Positions 10,401 through 18,401 of a stretch of DNA of 64,000 nucleotides are shown here, piece after piece. The notes under the pieces are model-generated. The model worked only from the letters and a program-made list of their open reading frames with translations. It did no database searches and had not been told where the DNA came from. Numbering within the stretch: the first letter of the stretch is position 1; every line of letters starts with the position of its first letter. The translations under genes and the position numbers were made by a program. This stretch comes from Thermoflavifilum sp. (GTDB lineage Bacteria; Bacteroidota; Bacteroidia; Chitinophagales; Chitinophagaceae): contig JAIMAQ010000002.1 of assembly GCA_023511875.1 (NCBI GenBank), positions 186,001-250,000 on the forward strand. Reading direction: 5' to 3'.

Positions 10401-11846
10401 TTAGCCTTCAATAGCCTTCAGCACCACCTGTTTGATTTCATGGATTTTAATGCGATCTTGTTGCATGCTATCCCGATAGCGAATCGTTACGGTGTCGTCT
10501 TCCTTGGTTTGGTAATCTACCGTTACGCAGAATGGTGTACCAATGGCATCCTGGCGACGATAGCGACGGCCAATGGTATCTTTTTCTTCATAAAAACAAT
10601 GAAAAGCGGGCATACAATCGTGCATGATTTTTCGGGCGATATCGGGCAGGCCGTCTTTTTTAACCAGTGGTAATACTGCTAATTTAATGGGTGCCAGATG
10701 TGGAGCAAAGCGCAACACCGTACGCACATCAGTTTTGCCTTCTTGTGCAGTGGGTACCTCTTCCTCGGCATAGGCTTCGCTGATCACCATGAGCACGGTG
10801 CGATCTAGGCCCACCGAGGTTTCTACAACATAAGGAATATAGCTTTTATTGATTTCTGGATCGAAGTATTGCATTTTTTTCCCACTAAACTGTTGATGGC
10901 GGCTCAAATCGTAATCGGTACGGGAATGAATGCCTTCTACTTCTTTAAAGCCCATGGGGAAGGCATATTCAATATCTACGGCGGCATTGGCATAGTGGGC
11001 GAGCTTTTCGTGATCGTGGTAGCGCAACTTATTTGCGGGTATGCCCAGACTCTGATGCCATTGCATGCGTTGTTCCTTCCAGTACTGATACCATTCTAGC
11101 TCGGTGCCGGGCCGGCAGAAAAATTGCATTTCCATTTGTTCAAATTCTCGCATGCGGAAGATGAATTGCCGGGCCACAATTTCATTTCGAAAGGCTTTTC
11201 CTATTTGTGCTATACCAAAGGGAATTTTTAAGCGTCCTGTTTTTTGCACGTTAAGGAAGTTGACAAAGATGCCTTGAGCTGTTTCAGGGCGCAGATAAAT
11301 TTCATTGGCTTCTTCGCTGATGCTGCCCAATTGAGTGGCAAACATGAGGTTGAATTGGCGCACCTCTGTCCAATTACAAGTGCCCGATATAGGGCAGCAA
11401 ATTCGGTATTGTTCGATTAATTGTTTTAATCCAGCCAGATCGTTTTGTTTGAGTAAGTCGTTCATGTGTTGGAGCAGCTCATCGGCTTGTTGGGCCTTTC
11501 CGGATTCTCTCAAGGTTTCGGCATATTCTTCAATGAGGGTATCGACGCGATATCGTTTTTTGCTGTCTTTATTATCGATCATCGGGTCATGGAAGTTATC
11601 AATATGCCCGGATGCTTTCCAGGTAGTGGGATGCATGAAGATAGCGGCGTCGATACCCACGATGTTTTCATGTAGTTGTGTCATCCAGCGCCACCAGTGA
11701 TCTTTAATATTTTTTTTAAGTTGAGCGCCAAACTCGCCATAGTCGTATACAGCACTCAGTCCGTCGTAAATTTCGCTAGAAGGGAAGATGAAGCCATACT
11801 CCTTACAATGGGCAATGATATCTTGAAAGCGTTTGGTATTGTTCAT
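10401..11846 (-). CDS. glyQS: Glycyl-tRNA synthetase (homodimeric class II)
   Basis: 481 residues from the ATG at 11844-11846; an in-frame TTG nine bases upstream is less likely. Motif 2 is GKAFRNEI followed by FIFRMREFEQME, motif 3 is SVGLDRTVL, and a C-terminal anticodon-binding domain starts near LAPIKLAVLPL. The YLRPETAQG motif typical of alpha2 GlyRS is present. It charges tRNA-Gly with glycine. It is the last gene of a minus-strand run, 37 bases after mazG, with dtd just before that. The pairing with dtd is notable because Dtd also removes glycine from mischarged tRNA. Confidence 0.96.
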   Translation of the reverse strand: MNNTKRFQDIIAHCKEYGFIFPSSEIYDGLSAVYDYGEFGAQLKKNIKDHWWRWMTQLHENIVGIDAAIFMHPTTWKASGHIDNFHDPMIDNKDSKKRYRVDTLIEEYAETLRESGKAQQADELLQHMNDLLKQNDLAGLKQLIEQYRICCPISGTCNWTEVRQFNLMFATQLGSISEEANEIYLRPETAQGIFVNFLNVQKTGRLKIPFGIAQIGKAFRNEIVARQFIFRMREFEQMEMQFFCRPGTELEWYQYWKEQRMQWHQSLGIPANKLRYHDHEKLAHYANAAVDIEYAFPMGFKEVEGIHSRTDYDLSRHQQFSGKKMQYFDPEINKSYIPYVVETSVGLDRTVLMVISEAYAEEEVPTAQEGKTDVRTVLRFAPHLAPIKLAVLPLVKKDGLPDIARKIMHDCMPAFHCFYEEKDTIGRRYRRQDAIGTPFCVTVDYQTKEDDTVTIRYRDSMQQDRIKIHEIKQVVLKAIEG

Positions 11847-11883
11847 AGTTTGCAAAGATAATCAGGTGGGGTAAAACGGATGG

Positions 11884-12240
11884 TTAGCGTAGTTTTTTAT
11901 TTTGTTGATGACGTTGTACATCGCGCAGGTTTTTCTTTTCCATATTTTGCAGAAATGCGGCTTGCAGGTCTACACCAGTTTGATTAGCCAAGCAGAGCAA
12001 TACCCAGAGCACATCGGCCAGTTCATCGGCCAAGTTTTTAATTTGTTCATTTTCTTTAAACGATTGTTCACCATACATTCTAGCCATGATCCGAGCTACT
12101 TCGCCCACTTCTTCAGTGAGGATGGCCATATTGGTAAGCTCATTGAAGTAGCGAACGCCTTTGGAACGGATCCATTCATCGACCATTTGCTGGGCTTGAG
12201 GTAAGGTAATATCGGAATAAGCCATGGGAGAATCTATCAT
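11884..12240 (-). CDS. MazG-like nucleotide pyrophosphohydrolase
   Basis: 118 residues, one all-alpha MazG domain. The Mg2+-binding pattern is complete: Glu43, Glu44 and Glu47 (TEEVGE), then Glu73 and Asp76 (DELAD). It would hydrolyse (d)NTPs to monophosphates plus pyrophosphate as a housecleaning enzyme. Either Met1 or Met6 could be the start. It lies 36 bases after dtd and 37 before glyQS on the same strand, so cotranscription is likely. Confidence 0.88.
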   Translation of the reverse strand: MIDSPMAYSDITLPQAQQMVDEWIRSKGVRYFNELTNMAILTEEVGEVARIMARMYGEQSFKENEQIKNLADELADVLWVLLCLANQTGVDLQAAFLQNMEKKNLRDVQRHQQNKKLR

Positions 12241-12276
12241 GAATGAAACAAAGCTGCAAGGTACAAGAAAATGGAG

Positions 12277-12729
12277 TTATTCCTTCAGACGGCTATCGAT
12301 GCAGATGGTGACGGGGCCATCGTTAACCAGTTCTACTTGCATATAAGCGCGGAAGGTACCGGTATGAATAGGTTTTCCCAAGTCGGTTTGCAGTTGCTGA
12401 ATCATGGCTTCATACCAGCGTTGGGCATCAGCTAGTGAAGCAGCGCGGTCGTAGGAAGGCCGATGGCCGCGTCGGGTAGAGGCCAGTAAGGTAAACTGGC
12501 TGATGAGCAAGATATCGCCGTTGGTGTCTTTAACGGAGCGATTCATTACTCCCTGTGCATCGTCCATGATGCGTAGGTTTACGATTTTATGGCTAAGCCA
12601 TTGCACATCGGCTATATCATCGTCTTTTTCTACACCTAGCAAAATGCATAGACCATTGCCAATTTCGTCTTTAGGTTGACCGTTGACAGACACTTTTGCT
12701 CGGCTCACTCGTTGGATCACAGCGCGCAT
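12277..12729 (-). CDS. dtd: D-aminoacyl-tRNA deacylase
   Basis: 150 residues, the standard length. The two catalytic-site signatures are visible: SQFTL near residue 77 and NDGPVT near the C-terminus. Dtd strips D-amino acids, and also misattached glycine, from tRNA. Start at the ATG giving MRAVIQRVSRAKV, which is highly conserved. It is 39 bases downstream of the GH63-like gene and 36 upstream of the MazG gene, in one minus-strand run. Confidence 0.96.
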   Translation of the reverse strand: MRAVIQRVSRAKVSVNGQPKDEIGNGLCILLGVEKDDDIADVQWLSHKIVNLRIMDDAQGVMNRSVKDTNGDILLISQFTLLASTRRGHRPSYDRAASLADAQRWYEAMIQQLQTDLGKPIHTGTFRAYMQVELVNDGPVTICIDSRLKE

Positions 12730-12768
12730 TAGCAGAAAAATTTGTCCAAAAATAAGCTGCTCGTGGGA

Positions 12769-15429
12769 TTAATCCGGATTCCATCCAAAGCGCTGGATCA
12801 GCAAGGCGATTAAGGCTGTCCATCCTGTCTGATGGCTAGCTCCCAGGCCTTGCCCGGTATCTCCGTGAAAATATTCGTAAAACTGCAGCAGGTGCTGATT
12901 TTCGGGTAGCTCATAAAATGGCGCATAAGGTCCAAATAGCTTTCTACCTTGGTTTTCTTGACGGCGAAAGAGCTCAATCAAGCGGAGTCCAAGTTGGGCA
13001 GCTACTTGTTGAAGATTCATTTTTCTTCCTGATCCAGTAGGGAATTCCACTTGTAGGCTGTCTTGGTAAAACAAATGATCGTTGAGTAAGGCTTCGATGA
13101 GCAGGTAGTTGATAGGCATCCAAATGGGGCCACGCCAATTGGAATTTCCGCCAAAGAGGCGGCTAGTAGATTCACCGGGTTCGTAATCTACGCAGTAAGT
13201 CTTGCCATCGAGCGTGAGGCAGAAGGGATGATTGCGATGAAATTGAGAAATGGAGCGAATGCCATAAGGGGAAAGGAATTCGTTTTCGTCGAGTATATAA
13301 TGCAGCAAGCGAATGAGCTTATCTCGTGGCACCAGGGAGAGAAGCATCAAGCCTTGATCGCCCATACGTTCTTCGGGCATATACAGTCCGCGTTTTCGGC
13401 GATAGTGTCTAAACCAATTTGCGCGTTTGTGAAAATCTTTTAGCTCTTTGAGATGTTGCATATTGAGCACGGAAGTGGCAAACATTGCTGTGAGGCCCAC
13501 AATCGAGCGCACCCGAAGAGGGATTTTTTTTCCATTAGGAAGGCAGATTACATCATAGAAAAACCCATCTTCTTCATTCCACAACTCCAGGGAGTTAAGC
13601 GATTCAGCGATGTATACAAAATGCTCATAAAATTTGGTGGCCACGTCTTCAAAAGATCGGTCAAATTGAGCGATTTCCAGTGCTATTTCCATCATGTTAA
13701 GGGCAAACATTCCCATCCAGCTTGTGCCATCGGCCTGTTCGAGCAGTCCACCATTTAGGTGAATTTGGGTACGGTCGAATACAGAGATATTGTCGAGCCC
13801 CAAGAATCCACCTTCAAAAATATTATTTCCCGAAGCGTCTTTTCGGTTTACCCACCAGGTGAAGTTGAGCATGAGTTTTTGGAAGATGCGTTTCAAAAAA
13901 TCAATGTCTTCTTCACCTTGTATGGAGCGTTGCATCCGGTAGATCTGCAGGGCAGCCCAGGCCAAGACGGGCGGGTTTACATCGGAAAAATTCCATTCAT
14001 AGGCGGGTATTTGGCCGTTGGGGTGCATGTACCATTCTCGGGTGATGAGGATAAGCTGGTGTTTGGCAAATACTGGGTCGATCAGGGCCATGGCTACACA
14101 GTGGAAAGCCAAGTCCCACGCTGCATACCAAGGGTATTCCCATTTATCGGGCACGGAGAGCACATCATGATTGTTCAGGTGGCGCCAGTTGTGGTTGCGT
14201 CCTTGTTTGCGCTCTGGAGGTGGAGGTGGTTGTAAGGGGTCGCCATCGAGCCAGAGCGGGATATCGTAATGATAAAATTGTTTATTCCAGAGCAATCCTG
14301 CAAAGGCCTGTCGGAAAATGGCTGCCAGGTCGGGGTCGGCATGCTCAGGCAACAATTGCTGATAAAATATGTTGGCCTCCGATTGCCGTTGTTGAAAGAG
14401 TTTTTCTAATGCCTCTCTATCGAGCGGGTCACCAATAGGAGGAGTTTTTTCGGAGCATAGGCGGAAGTAAAGTGTTTGGGTTTGACCGGCGGCGATTTGC
14501 AAAGTGTATAGCGGGCTACATTTTGTGCCCCGGGTTTGGCCATTGAGCAATTCCCATTTTTGCTCAATCACCACCTCATGAAAAAGATCTTTTACAAATA
14601 CGCTAGTGTTGGGATATTGAAACAGGCGTTGGGTATTGGTTTCGTTTTCGGTAAACAAAATTTTTTCCGTAGGAGGATAGTAAAATACGTATGTTCCCAA
14701 ACGGGGATGCTGACAAATGAGGCGAGATTGCTGAGCATCGGCCTCGATGACGGGATGTGTTGCTTCAGGGTCAAACGACCATTGGTTGCGGAACCAAAGG
14801 GTGGGCAAAACATGCAGGGGTGCCGATTCGTGATAGCGGTTGGTAATCGAGATTTGGATGGCCAAGTCGGCATCGCCATATTTGGCATAAGTGATCAGGA
14901 TGTCGAAATATTGGTTATGGTCAAATACGCCAGTGTCTAAGATTTCATATTCTGGTTGAAGAGCATTACGAGCTCTATTGGTTTTCACCAGGTCGTCGTA
15001 CGGGTAAGCACGTTGGGGATACTTATAGAGGTATTGCATAAAGGCATGGCTAGGAAGGTTATCGAGATAATAATAGAGTTCTTTCACGTCTTCACCGTGG
15101 TTGCCTTCTCCATTGTTGAGGCCAAAAAGACGTTCTTTCAAGATAGGATCTTGCCCGTTCCAGAAGGCGAAGGCAAAGCACAGGAGCTGGTTATAGTCTG
15201 ATATGCCGGCTATGCCATCTTCTCCCCAGCGATAGGTACGTGAGCGGGCGTGATCGTGAGGGAAATAATCCCAAGCAGTGCCGTAGGGGCTATAATCTTC
15301 CCTAACGGTACCCCACTGGCGTTCACTCAGATAGGGTCCCCACAAAGGAAGGGGTACTTCTCTGGCAGCGTTTTCTCGGAGGCGGTCGCGTTCAGGATTA
15401 GCTGCTTGGGAGATTTGTATGTTGGACAT
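12769..15429 (-). CDS. GH63-like (MGH1-type) glucosidase
   Basis: 886 residues without signal peptide, so probably cytoplasmic. The (alpha/alpha)6 catalytic part shows IPAYEWNFSDVNPPV (residues about 470-490), GGFLGLDNI and, further on, GGNSNWRGPIWMP, which mark the MGH1-like/GH63 family (processing alpha-glucosidase and mannosylglycerate hydrolase relatives). The N-terminal half is a beta-rich domain. It would remove terminal glucose from an alpha-glucoside or short alpha-glucan (inference). It lies 32 bases downstream of glucose dehydrogenase, which in turn follows the debranching enzyme, supporting glucose as product. Exact linkage and substrate are unknown. Confidence 0.83.
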   Translation of the reverse strand: MSNIQISQAANPERDRLRENAAREVPLPLWGPYLSERQWGTVREDYSPYGTAWDYFPHDHARSRTYRWGEDGIAGISDYNQLLCFAFAFWNGQDPILKERLFGLNNGEGNHGEDVKELYYYLDNLPSHAFMQYLYKYPQRAYPYDDLVKTNRARNALQPEYEILDTGVFDHNQYFDILITYAKYGDADLAIQISITNRYHESAPLHVLPTLWFRNQWSFDPEATHPVIEADAQQSRLICQHPRLGTYVFYYPPTEKILFTENETNTQRLFQYPNTSVFVKDLFHEVVIEQKWELLNGQTRGTKCSPLYTLQIAAGQTQTLYFRLCSEKTPPIGDPLDREALEKLFQQRQSEANIFYQQLLPEHADPDLAAIFRQAFAGLLWNKQFYHYDIPLWLDGDPLQPPPPPERKQGRNHNWRHLNNHDVLSVPDKWEYPWYAAWDLAFHCVAMALIDPVFAKHQLILITREWYMHPNGQIPAYEWNFSDVNPPVLAWAALQIYRMQRSIQGEEDIDFLKRIFQKLMLNFTWWVNRKDASGNNIFEGGFLGLDNISVFDRTQIHLNGGLLEQADGTSWMGMFALNMMEIALEIAQFDRSFEDVATKFYEHFVYIAESLNSLELWNEEDGFFYDVICLPNGKKIPLRVRSIVGLTAMFATSVLNMQHLKELKDFHKRANWFRHYRRKRGLYMPEERMGDQGLMLLSLVPRDKLIRLLHYILDENEFLSPYGIRSISQFHRNHPFCLTLDGKTYCVDYEPGESTSRLFGGNSNWRGPIWMPINYLLIEALLNDHLFYQDSLQVEFPTGSGRKMNLQQVAAQLGLRLIELFRRQENQGRKLFGPYAPFYELPENQHLLQFYEYFHGDTGQGLGASHQTGWTALIALLIQRFGWNPD

Positions 15430-15461
15430 ATGAGTATTTTGAAGAGTGATAAAATCGGCAT

Positions 15462-16277
15462 TCAGCCATTGGTAGCAAATCCGGGATATAGTGTCATTCC
15501 GCCATCAACGTAAATAGTAGCTCCGGTGATATAATCCGATTCGTCGCAGGCCAGCCATACGGCTACACGAGCTATATCTTCGGGATCGCCTACGCGGCCG
15601 TAGGGGATGAGTTCGAGCAATCGTTGTTCGGCTTGAGGGGTAGACCAGGCTTTGTAATTGATTGGCGTTTTGATAGCTCCGGGGGCTATAGCGTTTACGC
15701 GAATCTTGTGTGGAGCCAATTCCTGAGCTATACTTTGCATAAGCATATGAATGCCTCCTTTGGATGCGGCGTAATTGACATGTCCGGCCCAAGGGATTTC
15801 TTGATGCACCGAACTGATGCAAATGATTTTTCCAGCAGCCACCGATCGTTCTGGCACCACACCCCGTCGCAGAAACTCTCGAGCGGCTTCGCGGGCACAA
15901 AGAAATTGCCCTGTCAGGTTTACATCGATTACCTTTTGCCATTGTTCTATCGTCATTTCCGTAAAGGCTGCATCGCGTTGTAGACCTGCATTATTGACCA
16001 AAACATCTACCGTACCAAATGTGCGAATAACCTGCTGAAACATGGCTTGTACTTGTTGTTCTTGGCTAACATCGGCCTGAACAGTAATCGCTTTTCCACC
16101 GGCTTGGCGAATTTGCTGGGCCACTTCTTCTGCGGCTTCTGGTTGCACAACATAGTTGACAGCTACTTGAGCGCCTGCTTGTCCAAACGCCAAGGCTATG
16201 GCTTTGCCAATTCCAGAATTTGCTCCGGTAACCAAAACAGTATGTCCTTTTAAAGAAATTTGAAGATGTTGAGCCAT
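15462..16277 (-). CDS. gdh: SDR family glucose 1-dehydrogenase
   Basis: 271 residues. The Rossmann motif TGANSGIG is near residue 18, NNAG near 95, and the catalytic Ser and Tyr-x3-Lys occur as ISSVHQ and NYAASK. Several stretches match Bacillus-type glucose 1-dehydrogenase specifically: SSVH-x-IPW, GAIxTPIN and the C-terminal GGMTLYPGF. The expected reaction is D-glucose plus NAD(P)+ to gluconolactone. It sits between debranching enzyme (26 bases) and GH63-like glucosidase (32 bases), so both flanking products should generate its substrate. Another SDR substrate is possible but the local match is strong. Confidence 0.82.
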   Translation of the reverse strand: MAQHLQISLKGHTVLVTGANSGIGKAIALAFGQAGAQVAVNYVVQPEAAEEVAQQIRQAGGKAITVQADVSQEQQVQAMFQQVIRTFGTVDVLVNNAGLQRDAAFTEMTIEQWQKVIDVNLTGQFLCAREAAREFLRRGVVPERSVAAGKIICISSVHQEIPWAGHVNYAASKGGIHMLMQSIAQELAPHKIRVNAIAPGAIKTPINYKAWSTPQAEQRLLELIPYGRVGDPEDIARVAVWLACDESDYITGATIYVDGGMTLYPGFATNG

Positions 16278-16303
16278 AGTGAAGAGATTTTAGTGGTTTT
16301 ATG

Positions 16304-18262
16304 TTAGGCAAATGAATGATAAACTGGTAATTGATATTGTTGAATCACCCGAATGCATTCACCTACGCTCCAGGCTTGGGCGATACATCCACGTGGCGAG
16401 TGTGGACTATCGCCATCGGCAATTTCGCCTAAGGTGAGCAGTCCTTGTTCTGCCAGGGTAGCCAGTAGCCTGTTGATAATCAATGTAGCTTCTTGCTTGC
16501 CGTAGGGATGGTATCGCATTATGGCATCTACGTACACGCCTACCAGATAAAGCCACACCGTTCCCTGATGGTAGCCCAGATCCCTTTGTGTGGGAGGGCC
16601 GAGATAATGGTGTTGATAAGCTGGGTCGGTGGGGCTTAGGCTGCGCAGTCCTTTATGGGTATACAGATGTTTTCGCACTACCTCCATGATTTGTAGGGCT
16701 TGATCTTCAGGTATCAATGAATATGGCAGGCCAATAGCCCATAGCTGGTTAGGGCGAATTGCGGCATCTGGACCATTGGGCGTAAGCACATCGTACAAGC
16801 ATTGGTGCTCGGCATTCCAGAAAGCTTGAGCGAAGCTTTCTTGGGTAGCTGCAGCGTCGGCTAGGATTTGGTTGGCATCTTGGTTGTATCCTAATTCTTG
16901 CAGCCAGTTGCCGTACAGGCGTTTGGCTTGATACCAGAGCGCATTCACTTCTACTGGCTTACCAATACGCGGGGTGATGACTTGGCCGTTGACTCGCGCA
17001 TCCATCCAGGTGAGCTGCACACCCGGTTCGCCCGCAAATAACAAATGATCATCATCTTCATGAATTTGATAACGCGTTCCTTTCCGATAATGGGTAATGA
17101 TTTCCTGAAGTGCAGGCAACATATTTTTCAAGAAATCTTTATTAGGGTAATGCTTGTGGAGGTGGTATAGGGCAATGAAAAACCATAGAGATGCATCTAC
17201 GGTATTATATTGAGGTTCAGAAACCCCATCGGGGAAAAAGTTGGGCAACATGCCTGCTGAAAGTAGAGAAGCATATCGTTTGAGGATTTGGCTGGTGATA
17301 TGAGGAAGCTGTCGATACGTGCATAGCCCATTAATCGATATTAAAGTGTCGCGTCCCCATTCCGTAAACCATGGGTAGCCGGCCAAAATCGTGGGGGCAT
17401 CGTTTTGCCCAATGAGAAAATCTTGAGCAGCACAGGTGAGTGTAGGAAAGGAGTTTTTCGCAGAAGCCGATTCCTTTCGACGTTGTATTTCATCGAAAAA
17501 AGCTTGTTCTGGATTTTGGGGATAATTTGTGGTGGTGAGCACCAGGTAGCAAGATTGTTCGGGTTGAAGGGTAATATGCCAATAACCGTAACTAAATAGA
17601 TCTTCTCGATCATCTAAGCCACGTTCGGTTTCACGCGCATAATGGAAATGGTAATACCAGCAACAGTTGGGCTGAAATTCACCGCCAGTGAGCCCGATGC
17701 GTAAAGGCGGCAAATTGGGGAAAGGATGCATTTCCACATAGTTGGGGTAAGGAAGTATATCTTGCTGAATAGGAGCTACAGCTTGTTGCAAGTGGTGATA
17801 GTGGCGTGCGGCCACAAGTGGGCGAATGCACAACTTTATGGGGCTATTTCCTTTCAAGAGGCTATAACGAACGATGGTAGTTGGGCTACCTTGAAGGGTA
17901 ATCAAGCTTTTCATCAATATGAGGTCATGCACATGAAACTGCCATTCGGGATATAAGTTGTAATCGAAAAATATGGCAAGGCCTTGATGGGGTGTTGGAT
18001 ACAGCGTATCACCATAGTCGTGATAAGAAAGGAAATATTGGCCGTAGGGGGTAAACCATTCTTCTTCCATATCGGCCACCATGTTGTAACGCTGAAGGGG
18101 TGGAAATTGGGCTACTATCAGATAGCCATGATATCGACGGGTATTGCAACATAGCAAGGTGGAAGATGCCCACCCACCAGCACCATTTGTAACCAACCAT
18201 TCCATTTGTTGCCATTCTTCTGCGGTGAGCATATGTAGGGCAATATGAATGGGTGCGGGCAC
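16304..18262 (-). CDS. Amylo-alpha-1,6-glucosidase / glycogen debranching enzyme
   Basis: 652 residues, no signal peptide. The N-terminal beta-domain opens with LVTNGAGGWASST and RRYHG, typical of bacterial debranching enzymes. The C-terminal GDE domain carries GYPWFTEWGRDTLIS (near residue 300), LTWMDAR, RPNQLWAIGLP, YHQGTVW and a late AQAWSVGE. It hydrolyses alpha-1,6 branches of glycogen-like glucan, releasing glucose. It is the first gene of the minus-strand run followed by glucose dehydrogenase and the GH63-like glucosidase. It is divergent from the flippase gene. Confidence 0.92.
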   Translation of the reverse strand: MPAPIHIALHMLTAEEWQQMEWLVTNGAGGWASSTLLCCNTRRYHGYLIVAQFPPLQRYNMVADMEEEWFTPYGQYFLSYHDYGDTLYPTPHQGLAIFFDYNLYPEWQFHVHDLILMKSLITLQGSPTTIVRYSLLKGNSPIKLCIRPLVAARHYHHLQQAVAPIQQDILPYPNYVEMHPFPNLPPLRIGLTGGEFQPNCCWYYHFHYARETERGLDDREDLFSYGYWHITLQPEQSCYLVLTTTNYPQNPEQAFFDEIQRRKESASAKNSFPTLTCAAQDFLIGQNDAPTILAGYPWFTEWGRDTLISINGLCTYRQLPHITSQILKRYASLLSAGMLPNFFPDGVSEPQYNTVDASLWFFIALYHLHKHYPNKDFLKNMLPALQEIITHYRKGTRYQIHEDDDHLLFAGEPGVQLTWMDARVNGQVITPRIGKPVEVNALWYQAKRLYGNWLQELGYNQDANQILADAAATQESFAQAFWNAEHQCLYDVLTPNGPDAAIRPNQLWAIGLPYSLIPEDQALQIMEVVRKHLYTHKGLRSLSPTDPAYQHHYLGPPTQRDLGYHQGTVWLYLVGVYVDAIMRYHPYGKQEATLIINRLLATLAEQGLLTLGEIADGDSPHSPRGCIAQAWSVGECIRVIQQYQLPVYHSFA

Positions 18263-18380
18263 GATGAAAGATTTTAAATATCCACAAATTACTCATTTTC
18301 AAGCAGGGAAGCCAGTAAACATTTGTTAAAAAGCTATTATTTGTGTTTGTGCTTACAGAAAGCAGAAAACTGAATTGGTT

Positions 18381-18388
18381 TATTTTTG
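18381..18388 (+). promoter_or_regulatory. Candidate -7 box (TAnnTTTG) for the flippase gene
   Basis: TATTTTTG is an exact match to the Bacteroidota -7 consensus and ends 13 bases before the TTG start at 18402, so the transcript would have a very short leader. No good -33 box stands at the expected spacing, which lowers confidence. Confidence 0.35.
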
Positions 18389-18401
18389 ACAAAAAATCGC
18401 A

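Noticed and set aside
13759-14235. 158-codon plus-strand ORF inside the GH63-like gene
   Set aside because: It is fully antisense to a gene with clear family motifs; a chance open frame.
15505-15983. Overlapping 145- and 119-codon ORFs on both strands inside the glucose dehydrogenase gene
   Set aside because: Shadow frames of the SDR gene with biased composition.
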